Shown one piece after another: positions 35,189 through 43,922 of a DNA stretch of 64,000 nt (within the stretch, counting starts at the first letter, position 1; the number at the start of each line of letters is the position of its first letter). Location: the NCBI RefSeq assembly GCF_003148805.1, contig NZ_QGGX01000014.1, positions 90,239 through 154,238 on the forward strand, read 5' to 3'. A model generated the notes under the pieces. The model was not told where the DNA came from. It made no database searches and saw only the letters and a program-made list of their open reading frames with translations. This DNA comes from Aminobacter sp. AP02. GTDB lineage: Bacteria; Pseudomonadota; Alphaproteobacteria; Rhizobiales; Rhizobiaceae. Position numbers and translations under genes: made by a program.

Positions 35189-36226
35189 TCAGGCGCCCAG
35201 AAGCTCCCGCCAGGCCTCATCGAGAAACTTCACATCCGCCTTCCTGAGGCCGGACCCGCCGGCGAAATGCCCGTGGCTCGAGCGGAACGGACGCAGTTCC
35301 GCATTCGGCATGTGCTCGACCTCGAACGCGCTGTCTTCGGGAGGGAAATAGAGGTCGCAATCGCCCGGCATGACGATCGCCTTGGCCTTGATGGCGCCGA
35401 GGGCCTTGCGAAAATCGCCGTTGTAGAGCTCGTTGTCGCTGATGTCCCCGGACTGCCAGGTGCGGATCATCGCCACCATGTTGTTGGCGTCGCGCAGGTT
35501 GAACCACTGTTCCCAGTAGCCGACGATGAAGTCCTCGACCGAGGCGTAGCCGAGCTCGAGATACTCCTCCTTGCGAAAGAATTCCTGCGAGAAGCCCCAG
35601 CCGGCATAGACACGGCCCATGGCACGCAGGCCTTTGAAGGGCTGCTCGTCATACCAGCCCTCCTTGAAGGCATCGTCGGCAGTCAGCGCGGCTTTCACGC
35701 CTTCGAGCATCACGTGGTTGTGCTTCGCCGTCTTCGCCGAACCCGCTGTCGGGCAGATCGTCTCGACCATGTCGGGATAGAGCGCTGCCCAGTGGAAGGT
35801 CTGCGCCGCCGCCATCGACCAGCCGGTCACCATCTTGATTTTGGTGATACCGAACTTTTCGGTCAGCAGGCGGTGCTGCGCCTTGATGTTGTCGTAGTAG
35901 GTGACATGCGGGAAGCGCGCCTTGTTGTAAGGCGGCGGCGTGTTGGTCGGCGACGACGACAGGCCATTGCCGAAAATGTTGGGAATGATGATGAAATACT
36001 TGCTCGGGTCGAGCGCGCCGCCTTCGCGGATGACCCACTGATTGTCGTAGTGGGTGGACGCCATATAGGTCAGCAGGACAATGACATTGCTCTTGTCGGC
36101 ATTGAGCCGGCCAAACGTCTTGTACGCCAGCTTCGCGTTGGGAAGGGTCATGCCCTTCTGAAGTTTCAGATCTCCAAGCTCGAAGATTTCATAGTCGACT
36201 TCCTTGTCTATCTTCCACGGCGCCAT
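35189..36226 (-). CDS. Alpha/beta hydrolase related to homoserine O-acetyltransferase (MetX-like)
   Basis: The 345-residue protein starts at 36226 with AGGAGG upstream. The nucleophile elbow is GWSMAAAQ, the acid is likely Asp in VMPGDCDLYFPP, and the His is in SSHGHFAGG: a complete triad in MetX order. FNIFGNGL-like text (IIPNIFGNGLSSSPTN) is the oxyanion region of the family. True MetX is a biosynthetic acyltransferase; being first after a terminator leader and before a urea/amide transporter suggests a hydrolase for an imported amide or ester. The substrate is not known. Confidence 0.87.
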   Translation of the reverse strand: MAPWKIDKEVDYEIFELGDLKLQKGMTLPNAKLAYKTFGRLNADKSNVIVLLTYMASTHYDNQWVIREGGALDPSKYFIIIPNIFGNGLSSSPTNTPPPYNKARFPHVTYYDNIKAQHRLLTEKFGITKIKMVTGWSMAAAQTFHWAALYPDMVETICPTAGSAKTAKHNHVMLEGVKAALTADDAFKEGWYDEQPFKGLRAMGRVYAGWGFSQEFFRKEEYLELGYASVEDFIVGYWEQWFNLRDANNMVAMIRTWQSGDISDNELYNGDFRKALGAIKAKAIVMPGDCDLYFPPEDSAFEVEHMPNAELRPFRSSHGHFAGGSGLRKADVKFLDEAWRELLGA

Positions 36227-36537
36227 CGGTTCCTCCTGCTTTGACAATAGTTCAAGGTTCAGCCGCCCTGTTCAGGCCGGCAGTTGTGGTATTTCTGGCT
36301 CAGGCAATAAGTATTCGTTCCGATCCATCAGGATCAGTTGCTGTCTTCCTCAAACCTTCTGGCGTAATTTTCCCGGCGCACGCAGCAGACGGTAGAAAAA
36401 CGCAAAAACCCCGCGCACTCAGAAACCTGAGTTTGCGCGAGGTCTATCTAGATCCTCTATGAAACGCAGCGCTTTTGCTGCGGACACTGCTCGCTTGGAG
36501 CCTTCGGAAGCCATCAGGCCTCACGAACATTTGGATG
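36227..36537 (-). promoter_or_regulatory. Leader between second amiR and alpha/beta hydrolase, inferred ANTAR antitermination region
   Basis: The 311 bp hold an intrinsic terminator (36404-36442), preceded on the transcript by a 6-bp stem CGCAGC/GCTGCG with a 6-base loop (36465-36482). This matches the organisation of the first urt leader: ANTAR gene, terminator, then transporter block. A six-base loop is the size known for ANTAR targets, but its sequence AAAAGC has A at position 1 and not G at position 4, so I do not claim a match. Confidence 0.6.
36404..36442 (-). terminator. Intrinsic terminator / attenuator before the second amide block
   Basis: On the minus strand CCTCGCGC pairs with GCGCGGGG (one U-G pair). 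Inside it, ACTCAG pairs with CTGAGT after a two-base bulge, around a GTTT loop. Five Us follow. The inner CGCAA-x-CTC element resembles the first terminator (16722-16759). Confidence 0.85.
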
Positions 36538-37203
36538 TTATTCCATCAAGCCGTAGGCGTCAACCAGTGCCGCGGAAATTGCCGCGACTGACATCTGCTT
36601 GGTCATGGCCTGCCGCCGCAGGTAGTCATAGGCCTCGTTGGCGCGCAGCTTCTTCTGTGTCATCAGGATGAGCTTGGCCTGCTCGATCTGCCGCGAGGCA
36701 TGCAGCGTCTCCTCGAGCTTTGCCACCTTGTTCAGCAGCCGGCGTTCGTAGCTGAATATATGGCGAGCAAGCGCGAGGTTGGAAAGGATCGCGGCTGGCT
36801 GGCACGGTTTGATCAATATCGCCTGGGCGTTTGAAAGCCTGAGCACATCAACCGGGACGCCTTTGTCGCCATCGACCACCGCCACGACAGGCACCGGCGG
36901 GGCGCCGGAAAGCCAGGGAGCCGCCGCAAGCACGTCGGCGTCGATCGCCACCAGCGCGAAGTCGAAGCCGATTGGCGGCAGTGTCGGCGCCGGCCAGGCC
37001 ATCTCCACGCGGCAGCCCACCCGCCTCACTTCGCGCAGCACGGCATCTCCTGCGCCATCGCGCGGATGAACGAGAAGCACGGTCGATTGGCGCAATTCCG
37101 CCTGCACGCCACCCGATCCGCGCGTGGCACGTGGCTGCGCAGCACTTGCACGCTGCGAGCCGTCAGCCCCCGCGCCGTGGAATCCGCGAGAAGTACCGCT
37201 CAT
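36538..37203 (-). CDS. amiR: Second ANTAR-domain antiterminator, AmiR-like
   Basis: From the ATG at 37203 the protein has 221 residues. The N-terminal pseudo-receiver spans about 40-140; a coiled-coil (RRLLNKVAKLEETLHASRQIEQ) leads to the ANTAR domain (AKLILMTQKKLRANEAYDYLRRQAM, VAAISAALVDAYGL). It lies 43 bp after amiC and just before a terminator. By homology it should bind the leader RNA and allow read-through into the hydrolase and second urt genes. The low-complexity N-terminus (SRGFHGAGADGSQRAS) may be partly non-native. Confidence 0.86.
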   Translation of the reverse strand: MSGTSRGFHGAGADGSQRASAAQPRATRGSGGVQAELRQSTVLLVHPRDGAGDAVLREVRRVGCRVEMAWPAPTLPPIGFDFALVAIDADVLAAAPWLSGAPPVPVVAVVDGDKGVPVDVLRLSNAQAILIKPCQPAAILSNLALARHIFSYERRLLNKVAKLEETLHASRQIEQAKLILMTQKKLRANEAYDYLRRQAMTKQMSVAAISAALVDAYGLME

Positions 37204-37246
37204 GACCGAACCTCGTATGCTGAATGCTCTGGCACGTCGGCCCCCC

Positions 37247-38356
37247 TTATGTGACCAGGAATGGGTCGGGACGCAGCGCCACCTTCGATTCACGAAGGAT
37301 GTCGAACCGGCCATGGTCGTCGGCCTTGCCTATCCGCGTCCAGAGCTCGGCATGGCTGTTCTTGTAGTCGATGCCGATCCGGCCCTGGGGGGCAGCAATC
37401 TCCCGGCCGAGCACTGCGGGGCGCAAGGTATCGGTATCCATGCTGTTCGTCTCGGCGACGGCCTGGGCGAAGAGATGCACCTGGAAGTACGCAGCCTCGG
37501 CGCACATGTTGGTCGACTCGTCCTCACCGAAACGCTGTTTGAAGAGGCGAACGAAGCGGTCGTTTTCTTCATTCGCCACGCTCTCGAAATAGGTGGCGGC
37601 GGTGATGTGTCCGGCCCCGACGTCCGTCCCCATCAGACGCAACTCCGCCTCGCAGGTGTTCAGGCTGCCGATAGGCATGTTGTCGGGGGTGAAACCCGCG
37701 TCGGTGTAAGCCTGATAGAAATGTGAGATCGCCTGGCCGACGACGGTCGAGAAGATGACGTCGGGCTTGTTGTTGCGCAGGTCGCGGATGATCGGGCGGA
37801 AGTCGTTCGGACCGGCGCCGAAACCCAGATACTCCTCGCCGACGATGGTGCCGCCCTGGCCGCAGACGAGATCACGAACGATCCGGTTGGTGCGCCTGGG
37901 ATAACAATAGTCGGTGCCGAGAAGGTAGAAACGGTTGCCGTGAGTGGTAAGCAGGTAGTTGATCAGCTCGATGGTGTTCTGGTTCGGCGACGACCCGGTG
38001 TAGATGATGTTGGGCGAAAATTCGAAACCCTCGTAACGCGTCGGATACCAAAGCAATGCGTTGACCCGCTCCACCAGCGGCAGCACGGCCTTGCGGCTCG
38101 TCGAGGTATAGCAGCCGAAGATCGTCGTCACTCGATCCTCGATCAGAAGCTTCCGCGCGTAGTGCGAATAGAGCTCGGTGCTGGATGTCGGATCATAGAT
38201 GATCGGCACGATCTCGCGGCCGTTGATACCGCCTGCCGCATTGATTTCAGCGATGCCCAGCATCGTACCTTTGAGCTGCGTCTCCTCGATCGCGCCGGTG
38301 TCGCCTGACTGCGAGAACAGCACGCCGACGCGCCAGGGCTCGCCTGTCGAGCCCAT
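37247..38356 (-). CDS. amiC: Second cytoplasmic amide sensor, AmiC-like
   Basis: This 369-residue protein (from 38356, MGSTGEPWRVGVLFSQSGDTGAIEE) has the AmiC fold and no signal peptide. Motifs: GGINGREIVPIIYDPTSSTELY, FGCYTSTSRKAVLPLVERVNALLWYPTRYEGFEFSPNIIYTG. The frame continues to 38473 and starts at 38413 or 38440 are possible; none has a strong ribosome site. It pairs with the downstream amiR and would report ligand for the second block. Confidence 0.86.
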   Translation of the reverse strand: MGSTGEPWRVGVLFSQSGDTGAIEETQLKGTMLGIAEINAAGGINGREIVPIIYDPTSSTELYSHYARKLLIEDRVTTIFGCYTSTSRKAVLPLVERVNALLWYPTRYEGFEFSPNIIYTGSSPNQNTIELINYLLTTHGNRFYLLGTDYCYPRRTNRIVRDLVCGQGGTIVGEEYLGFGAGPNDFRPIIRDLRNNKPDVIFSTVVGQAISHFYQAYTDAGFTPDNMPIGSLNTCEAELRLMGTDVGAGHITAATYFESVANEENDRFVRLFKQRFGEDESTNMCAEAAYFQVHLFAQAVAETNSMDTDTLRPAVLGREIAAPQGRIGIDYKNSHAELWTRIGKADDHGRFDILRESKVALRPDPFLVT

Positions 38357-38697
38357 GCTCAACCGCCGCCCGCGGCAAGGTGAAATGCGAACATCCAATC
38401 CTCCGCCATTCATGCCCTCGTCGGCCGGTTTTCCAGCCATGGCCCGACGCAACTTATGACGATGCTGTCGCAAACCACCCCTACGAGGAATTAGTTATTC
38501 CTAACATACAAGCATGACGGGACCAATCGAAAATGGGGACGTACCCGAATATACCAGCACGCGCGCAGGCCAACCCGGTGCCGGCAACGATATGAACAAT
38601 CCCATTACAGCCGCAATCCTTGCCCGCTTTGCTCTAGATGGCAAAGCCTAGACAATCGGCATATCGTTTCTGCAAGGGCGCTGTCTAGGCCCGCACT
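38357..38697. other. Intergenic region upstream of second amiC
   Basis: About 340 bp separate the second amiC from the racemase remnant. It must hold the amiC promoter, but I could not identify a confident -35/-10 or sigma-54 site. No ORF with a recognisable domain was found. Confidence 0.45.
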
Positions 38698-38959
38698 CTA
38701 AACGTCTTCAGCCCCACTGGGGCTGGGCTTCGGCCAGCTGAACCGCGCAGACTCCATCGAGTACCGGCACGACGAATCTCCGCGAAAGCGTCGTGGGGAG
38801 GTCTGACATGCCGGCGCAGCCGAGGACGATCTCCTCCCCTCGACCTCTTCCAGCGAAGATCGCCGCGCAGAGCGGCAAGAGACCGACGAACACGATCGAG
38901 TGGGCCGCCGTGACGTTCTGAAGGGCAAGAGCAGTCAAAGGTGGGAAACCAACCACCAC
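38698..38959 (-). pseudogene. Remnant of Asp/Glu/hydantoin racemase
   Basis: An 83-codon frame ends with EEIVLGCAGMSDLPTTLSRRFVVPVLDGVCAVQLAEA. This matches the C-terminal catalytic segment of the racemase family and can be compared with IVLGCAGMADLAAHIQEQIGVPVIEGV in the intact gene at 22367-23110. The upstream half lacks the first catalytic Cys motif and fits the family poorly. It lies 26 bp downstream of the DoeB-like gene, so the amino-acid operon once probably ended with a racemase. Confidence 0.7.
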
Positions 38960-38985
38960 GCAGAGGGAAACGACGATCAGGGAAT

Positions 38986-40044
38986 TTAGATCCCGGCGTT
39001 CCGGGCGACGATCTTGGGCGACGACACGTCGACTACAAGCTTGAACAGACAGTCACCTGGCTCGGTAAGTGCCGGAGCACGTTGACAGGCGACAAGGCCC
39101 GACTGCGCGAACTGCACCAATCTGGCAGGCTCCGACGGCCCTGAAGTCGGATGGATTGTGCCGGCAAGATCTCCAGCCTCAGCCTCGTCTCCCACCGCCA
39201 CCGCAGGCTCGAAGATCCCTCTGACCGGCGCATAGGTGAAGGCCTGCCTGCCATCGACCCGCATGGATCGTGTCGGCCCAGCCGGCTCGACGATGGCGTC
39301 GGGCAGGATGCCCATATGCTTCAGCACACGCAGCACCCCGTCGCGCGCGAGCTTTTCACCCGCCCGTGACAGTGACGCCCCGCCGCCGAGTTCGGTGGTC
39401 AGGGCAGGAATGCCAAGCGCCTGGGCTGTCGCCGACAGGGTTGTGGCACCGCCGCCGCCCGAACCGTCGCTGATCGAGCCGATGGGAGCGCCAAAGACAT
39501 ACATGAGTTCGAGAAGCCGTGCCGTCTCGGCAGCGGTCTTGCCCACGCGGATCAGGCAGCAGGGCAGATAGAGCAGTGAGGTGCCACCGGAGTGCAGGTC
39601 GATGACGATGTCGGCGAGCGGCAGAAGCACCTCTGAGACATAGTGGGCGATCATCTCGGTCGGCGTGCCATTGGCGTCGCCGGGAAACATCCGGTTGAGA
39701 TTGCCCTGATCAAGCGGCGACACGCGCCTGCCTGCGTCCACCGCGGGATAGTTCAATGCCGGCAGGATGATGATGCGGCCACGGAGCTCGCCGGGATCGA
39801 GCTGCCGGGCGAGCTTGCTGAGCGCGACCTGGCCTTCATACTCGTCACCATGATTGCCGGCGACAAGCAATGCGGTCGGTCCAATACCGTTCCTGATGCA
39901 GACGATCGGGATGGGAATGGTGCCATAGGCCGAACGATCGCTTGAGAACGGCAATCGCAGGCAGGAGATCTGCTTGCCGTCCCTGTCAAACTCAACGTCC
40001 GTCCAGATGCGTGTGTCGTTCGCCACCGGTCCGTCCCTTCTCAT
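38986..40044 (-). CDS. DoeB/EutE-like zinc deacylase (succinylglutamate desuccinylase/aspartoacylase family)
   Basis: The 352-residue M14-type amidohydrolase has zinc ligands His and Glu in VAGNHGDEYEG and His in DLHSGG, and the general-base Glu in LTTELGGG. The sequence layout (LRLPFSSDRSAYGTIPIPI, LNYPAVDAGRRVSPLDQGNLNRMFPG) follows DoeB/EutE, which deacetylates N-acetyl-diaminobutyrate in ectoine catabolism. The rest of the ectoine pathway is not here, so an N-acyl amino acid is a safer substrate call. The frame opens at TTG 40062, overlapping the ATPase stop; the ATG at 40044 is used. Confidence 0.85.
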   Translation of the reverse strand: MRRDGPVANDTRIWTDVEFDRDGKQISCLRLPFSSDRSAYGTIPIPIVCIRNGIGPTALLVAGNHGDEYEGQVALSKLARQLDPGELRGRIIILPALNYPAVDAGRRVSPLDQGNLNRMFPGDANGTPTEMIAHYVSEVLLPLADIVIDLHSGGTSLLYLPCCLIRVGKTAAETARLLELMYVFGAPIGSISDGSGGGGATTLSATAQALGIPALTTELGGGASLSRAGEKLARDGVLRVLKHMGILPDAIVEPAGPTRSMRVDGRQAFTYAPVRGIFEPAVAVGDEAEAGDLAGTIHPTSGPSEPARLVQFAQSGLVACQRAPALTEPGDCLFKLVVDVSSPKIVARNAGI

Positions 40045-40058
40045 ATGCCCACAAGTCG

Positions 40059-40808
40059 TCAATGCAGCAGCGTGTGGAGGAAAGACTGGGCGCGGGGATG
40101 GGTGGGCGTCGAAAAGAACGTCATCGGCGATGCCTGTTCGACAATGCTGCCCTGATCCATGAACACGATCTGGTCGGCAACCTCGCGGGCAAAGCCCATC
40201 TCATGGGTGACGCAGATCATCGTCATGCCTTCCTGGGCCAGCCCGGTCATGACGTCGAGCACCTCCTTGACCATTTCGGGATCGAGTGCGGAGGTTGGCT
40301 CATCAAACAGCATCAGGCGCGGGTTCATGCAGAGCGCCCGCGCGATCGCCACCCGCTGCTGCTGTCCACCTGACAGTTGTGCAGGGTATTTGTCGGCCTG
40401 TTCGGGAATGCGGACCTTTTCCAGGAAATGCCGCGCCAGGCTTTCGGCCTCGGCTCGCGGCATGCCAAGCACCCGCCGCAGCGCCAGGGTGCAGTTCGAC
40501 AATACAGTCAGATGCGGAAACAGGTTGAAGTTCTGGAACACCATGCCGGTCTGCCGGCGGGCCAGCGCCGTCTCCCTGGCATTGTCGCCCAGCCGGACCG
40601 TGCCCAAAGTCACGGTTCCCTGCTGGTAGGCTTCAAGCCCGTTGAGGCAGCGGATCAGGGTGGATTTGCCCGAACCGGAGGGTCCGCAGATCACGACGCG
40701 GGATCCGCTTGGGATTGTGAGGTTGACCTCTTTCAACACATGGAAGGCGCCATACCACTTGTTGAGCGAGGTGATCTGGACGGCAAGGGTGGAGTCTGTC
40801 CTGATCAT
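40059..40808 (-). CDS. Polar amino-acid ABC transporter ATPase
   Basis: The 249-residue GlnQ/HisP-type ATPase has Walker [20 protein letters not shown]-loop [15 protein letters not shown], signature [17 protein letters not shown] and Walker [27 protein letters not shown] ribosome site precedes the start. It follows the permease by 108 bp and precedes the deacylase gene. Expected to drive uptake of a polar amino acid or acylated derivative. Confidence 0.92.
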   Translation of the reverse strand: MIRTDSTLAVQITSLNKWYGAFHVLKEVNLTIPSGSRVVICGPSGSGKSTLIRCLNGLEAYQQGTVTLGTVRLGDNARETALARRQTGMVFQNFNLFPHLTVLSNCTLALRRVLGMPRAEAESLARHFLEKVRIPEQADKYPAQLSGGQQQRVAIARALCMNPRLMLFDEPTSALDPEMVKEVLDVMTGLAQEGMTMICVTHEMGFAREVADQIVFMDQGSIVEQASPMTFFSTPTHPRAQSFLHTLLH

Positions 40809-40916
40809 GGGTTCCCTCTAGAATCCGGTGGAGGCGAGCAGTCCGCTGGAGAGAACGAGCTCGCCTGTGAGTGTGCTGGCTCCGAACCGAGCCGCAGGGT
40901 CCGGCTCGTCCCGCCC

Positions 40917-41576
40917 CTAGCGGGCCGTGGGACCAAGCAGCCGGATCTCCAGCCGTTTGATGGCAAGCGAGATGAGGAGTGCGAGGCCAAGGAAGATGAG
41001 GCCGGCAACCGTCAGCGGCTCGGCGTAGCGGTAGGTATCGGAGGCGATGTCGAAGGCACGCCCCAGCATCTCCGGCACCGCAAGCACGGCCAGGTAGGGT
41101 GTCGCCTTGAGGATCGAGACGAAGTAGTTGCCCATCGGTGCTGCGATGTTGCGCAGCATCTGCGGGGCGATGACAAAGACGGTCATATCCATCCGGCCGA
41201 GACCAAGCGCCCTTGCCGCTTCCGCCTGGCCCTTGGGGATGGCATCGATGCCGGCCTTGAACACCTCCGCGAGATAACCGCTGTAATAGAGGCTGAGCCC
41301 GATCATGCCTGTGGCAAGCGCACCAAGGCGAATGCCATAGAACGGCAGGATGAAATACAGGCAGTAGAGCCAGACCAGCACCGGCGTTGCCCTGATGAAG
41401 TCGATCAGGAAGCGAACGAACAGCCCTCCCGGCCCGCCAGAGCGGCGGATGAGTTCAAGGCCAAAACCGACTGCCGAGGCGCCAACACAGCTGACTGCTG
41501 CCACCAGCAGCGTCATGCCAATGGCACTGAGGATGCTCGGCACCGTCGACAGCGCAAAGGCGATATCAAACTGCAC
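40917..41576 (-). CDS. Polar amino-acid ABC permease
   Basis: The 219-residue HisMQ-type permease shows the EAA loop KGQAEAARALGLGRMDMTVFVIAPQMLRNIAAPMGN and the N-terminal membrane segments of the family. It overlaps the preceding permease by 11 bp. The 108-bp gap after it contains GC-rich inverted sequence but no gene. Confidence 0.9.
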   Translation of the reverse strand: MQFDIAFALSTVPSILSAIGMTLLVAAVSCVGASAVGFGLELIRRSGGPGGLFVRFLIDFIRATPVLVWLYCLYFILPFYGIRLGALATGMIGLSLYYSGYLAEVFKAGIDAIPKGQAEAARALGLGRMDMTVFVIAPQMLRNIAAPMGNYFVSILKATPYLAVLAVPEMLGRAFDIASDTYRYAEPLTVAGLIFLGLALLISLAIKRLEIRLLGPTAR

Positions 41577-42225
41577 AACGCGCCTCCCTTACCGGGTTGA
41601 TGCGCCGTTCCACCCAGCGGCCGAAAAGTGCGACCGGATAACAGACGATGAAATAGGCCAGCAGCAGCGAGCTGTAGATCGGCACCGGGTCGTACTCGAT
41701 CTGCGAGATCTCCTTGGCGCGGAAGGTCATGTCGCTCAGCGTCACCAGCGAGACAAGCGATGTCGCCTTCACCAGCTGGATGAGCTGGTTGATGAAGGTC
41801 GGGCTCATGGCGACGAGTGCCTGCGGCAGTTCAATGCGCAACAGGATGGTGGAACGCGACAGCCCCAGTGCCTGGCCAGCTTCCTTCTGGCCGCGATCCA
41901 GCGCCTGCAGGCCGGCTCTGACGGCCTGGCTGGCATAACCGCCAATGTTGAGCCCAAGCACCATGGCACTGACAGTCATTGCCGACAGCGCCAGTCCGGC
42001 AAGCGGCAGTGCGTAATAGAACACGAACAGCAGGATGATGACGGCGGAGCTGCGCCAGAACTCGATGACCGACGTCACCACGAACCGCGCCGGGCCCGTG
42101 GTCATGTATTGGGCAACGCCAAAGACGAGGCCGAAGGGAATGGCAAAGACAAGGCCATAGAGCGTCACCAGAGCGGTGACGCGAAAGCCCTGCAGGATGC
42201 CGAGCCAGATCTCGAGGATGCTCAT
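41566..42225 (-). CDS. Polar amino-acid ABC permease
   Basis: This 219-residue HisMQ-type permease has the coupling motif RGQKEAGQALGLSRSTILLRIELPQALVAMSPTFIN. It forms the heteromeric channel with the following permease. Its ATG overlaps the stop of the binding-protein gene by 4 bp. Confidence 0.9.
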   Translation of the reverse strand: MSILEIWLGILQGFRVTALVTLYGLVFAIPFGLVFGVAQYMTTGPARFVVTSVIEFWRSSAVIILLFVFYYALPLAGLALSAMTVSAMVLGLNIGGYASQAVRAGLQALDRGQKEAGQALGLSRSTILLRIELPQALVAMSPTFINQLIQLVKATSLVSLVTLSDMTFRAKEISQIEYDPVPIYSSLLLAYFIVCYPVALFGRWVERRINPVREARCAV

Positions 42226-43109
42226 TTGCCGGCACCAGCCGTACCGCAGAGCTTCTCGACGGTGACGGTATCAGGCACGACCTCAGTCTCGCCAAAGCCA
42301 TATCTGGCCATGACCTTGGTGACCGTGCCGTCCTTCGTCAGCGCCACAAGCCTCTCATCCCACAGTGCCCTGAGATCCTGGTCTTCGCTGCGGAAGGCAA
42401 CAGCGGCGTAGGTTGCCTGGTCGTCCGTCGTCACGAAGGGGGCGGCACTCTCCAAGCCCTTCAGCTTGCCGCTGGCGAGCAGACCGATCGCGGTGGGCGA
42501 GGACAGTACCGTCACATCGATGCGGCCAGAGCGCAGGGCTGAGATGTTCGCCTCGATGTCGGGGAACAGCAGCATATTGCCTTCCGGCACGCCGGCGGCA
42601 GTCGCATTCCTGACTGACACACTGCCGCGGCCGGCACCCATGATGATGTTCTGGCTTACAATGTCCTCGAACCCATGGATCTGTTTTGGATTGCCGGCGA
42701 GCACGATGGCCGCATCGTGGACCTTCAGATCAGGAGCACCGAAGGCGACCTGCCGGCAGCGCTCGGGCGTGATCGAAAGACCGGAGGCCACGGCATCGAA
42801 GCGGCCGGCGAGCAGGCCCGGGATCAGGGCGCCGAACTCGGTGACCCTGATGTCGATCTCCTTGACCCCAAGCTCGGAGAAGGCAGCCCTCAACAGGTCT
42901 GGATGCCACCCCTTCGCCTCTCCTGTGGCTTCATCACGAAAGCCCCATGGCGTCCGGTTGTGGATGCCGATGACGATCTTGCCTTCGCGCAGCACACGTT
43001 CCTTCGTCGTCTCGGCAAAGGCCGGACCACCTGGCAAGGCAACGATCAGTGCGAGCAAAACGCCCCACATGAATGCAAGCCACAGGCGTACAGAACTTCT
43101 AAAGGTCAT
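42222..43109 (-). CDS. Polar amino-acid ABC substrate-binding protein
   Basis: The 295-residue SBP_bac_3 family protein has a signal peptide of about 32 residues (LWLAFMWGVLLALIVALPGGPAFAE). The lobe motifs are GKIVIGIHNRTPWGFRDEATGEAKGWHPDLLRAAFSELG and FDAVASGLSITPERCRQVAFG. It is first in an operon with two permeases, an ATPase and the DoeB-like deacylase. The ligand is probably a cationic or acylated amino acid; ectoine is one candidate. Confidence 0.9.
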   Translation of the reverse strand: MTFRSSVRLWLAFMWGVLLALIVALPGGPAFAETTKERVLREGKIVIGIHNRTPWGFRDEATGEAKGWHPDLLRAAFSELGVKEIDIRVTEFGALIPGLLAGRFDAVASGLSITPERCRQVAFGAPDLKVHDAAIVLAGNPKQIHGFEDIVSQNIIMGAGRGSVSVRNATAAGVPEGNMLLFPDIEANISALRSGRIDVTVLSSPTAIGLLASGKLKGLESAAPFVTTDDQATYAAVAFRSEDQDLRALWDERLVALTKDGTVTKVMARYGFGETEVVPDTVTVEKLCGTAGAGK

Positions 43110-43253
43110 TCTCTCTCTCCCAATGTTGTAAACAGTCCCGGACCGCCGCTGTTCGGGCGGTCCGGGTCGCCGCAGTCTCGTCTCCCGCGATCCTGCGTTC
43201 GTTCAGTTCCCTGGAATTCGCGAGAGCTACGGCTCTCAGCGGCCGGATTGGCG

Positions 43254-43748
43254 CTAACCTGGATGGCGCCGGGGAACATGGCTCGCCAAGGCCGACAGAG
43301 GATCGGCTATGCCGGGGTCGCCGAGCGCCTCAAGATCGTCTAGTGCCGACTGAATTTGCGGCCAGGGGAATGCCGAGGGGTCAGCCGTATTCTCGCCGCC
43401 ACCGACGATGATCCGCAGCTTGGCGACCACTCCGCGAAGCGACCGTGCGCGAGTGGCGGCCACGCTATCCAAAATTTCCAGTTCAGCCTCGACGGCCTGG
43501 AGCTCGGCGTGACGGGTCCGCGAATATCCGACCTCATGGTCAAGGGCGTCCCAACGTGCCTGGCTATCTGCCACGGTCGATGTCGAAGTTTGACGCCGTT
43601 CGCCACCAGAATCGGACGACGCAAGCGCATTCCGTATCCGTGTCTCGAGACGCTGCTGCAGTCGGCACAGCACCACTGCCATGTGGTGGGCGTGTTCCCA
43701 TTCCTGCAGCAGGTCAACGCACGGATCGACGGTGCCAAGCAAACGCAT
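43254..43748 (-). CDS. Hypothetical helical protein
   Basis: This 164-residue frame begins MRLLGTVDPCVDLLQEWEHAHHMAVVLCRLQQ, with a GAGAAG element upstream. It is predicted largely helical, with a regular ARWDALDHEVGYSRTRHAELQAVEAELEILDSVAAT repeat-like pattern. The frame is open further up to 43922 but that part looks non-coding. I do not recognise a family with certainty; similar short helical proteins are scattered in rhizobial genomes. It stands alone on the minus strand, between two transporter operons. Confidence 0.55.
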   Translation of the reverse strand: MRLLGTVDPCVDLLQEWEHAHHMAVVLCRLQQRLETRIRNALASSDSGGERRQTSTSTVADSQARWDALDHEVGYSRTRHAELQAVEAELEILDSVAATRARSLRGVVAKLRIIVGGGENTADPSAFPWPQIQSALDDLEALGDPGIADPLSALASHVPRRHPG

Positions 43749-43922
43749 GGCGTTCTTCTCGGCAGGACTTACGCCAAACGACCTCTGAGCTTTCGTATCG
43801 TCATCCACTGCACGGCTCTTCCTTCGTCCGCCAGGGATGACGAAGGGCAAAAATGTCTGAAGCATCCCAACTCGAACCCAGTGCTGTACCAGCTGTATTG
43901 GATGATGCCCTGAAGACGGCAA

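Noticed and set aside
36465..36482. Six-base-loop hairpin as a definite ANTAR P1 element
   Set aside because: Loop AAAAGC has A at position 1 but not G at position 4, and the partner hairpin was not identified.
41395..42411. 338-codon plus-strand frame opposite the amino-acid permeases
   Set aside because: Shadow of two conserved permease genes.
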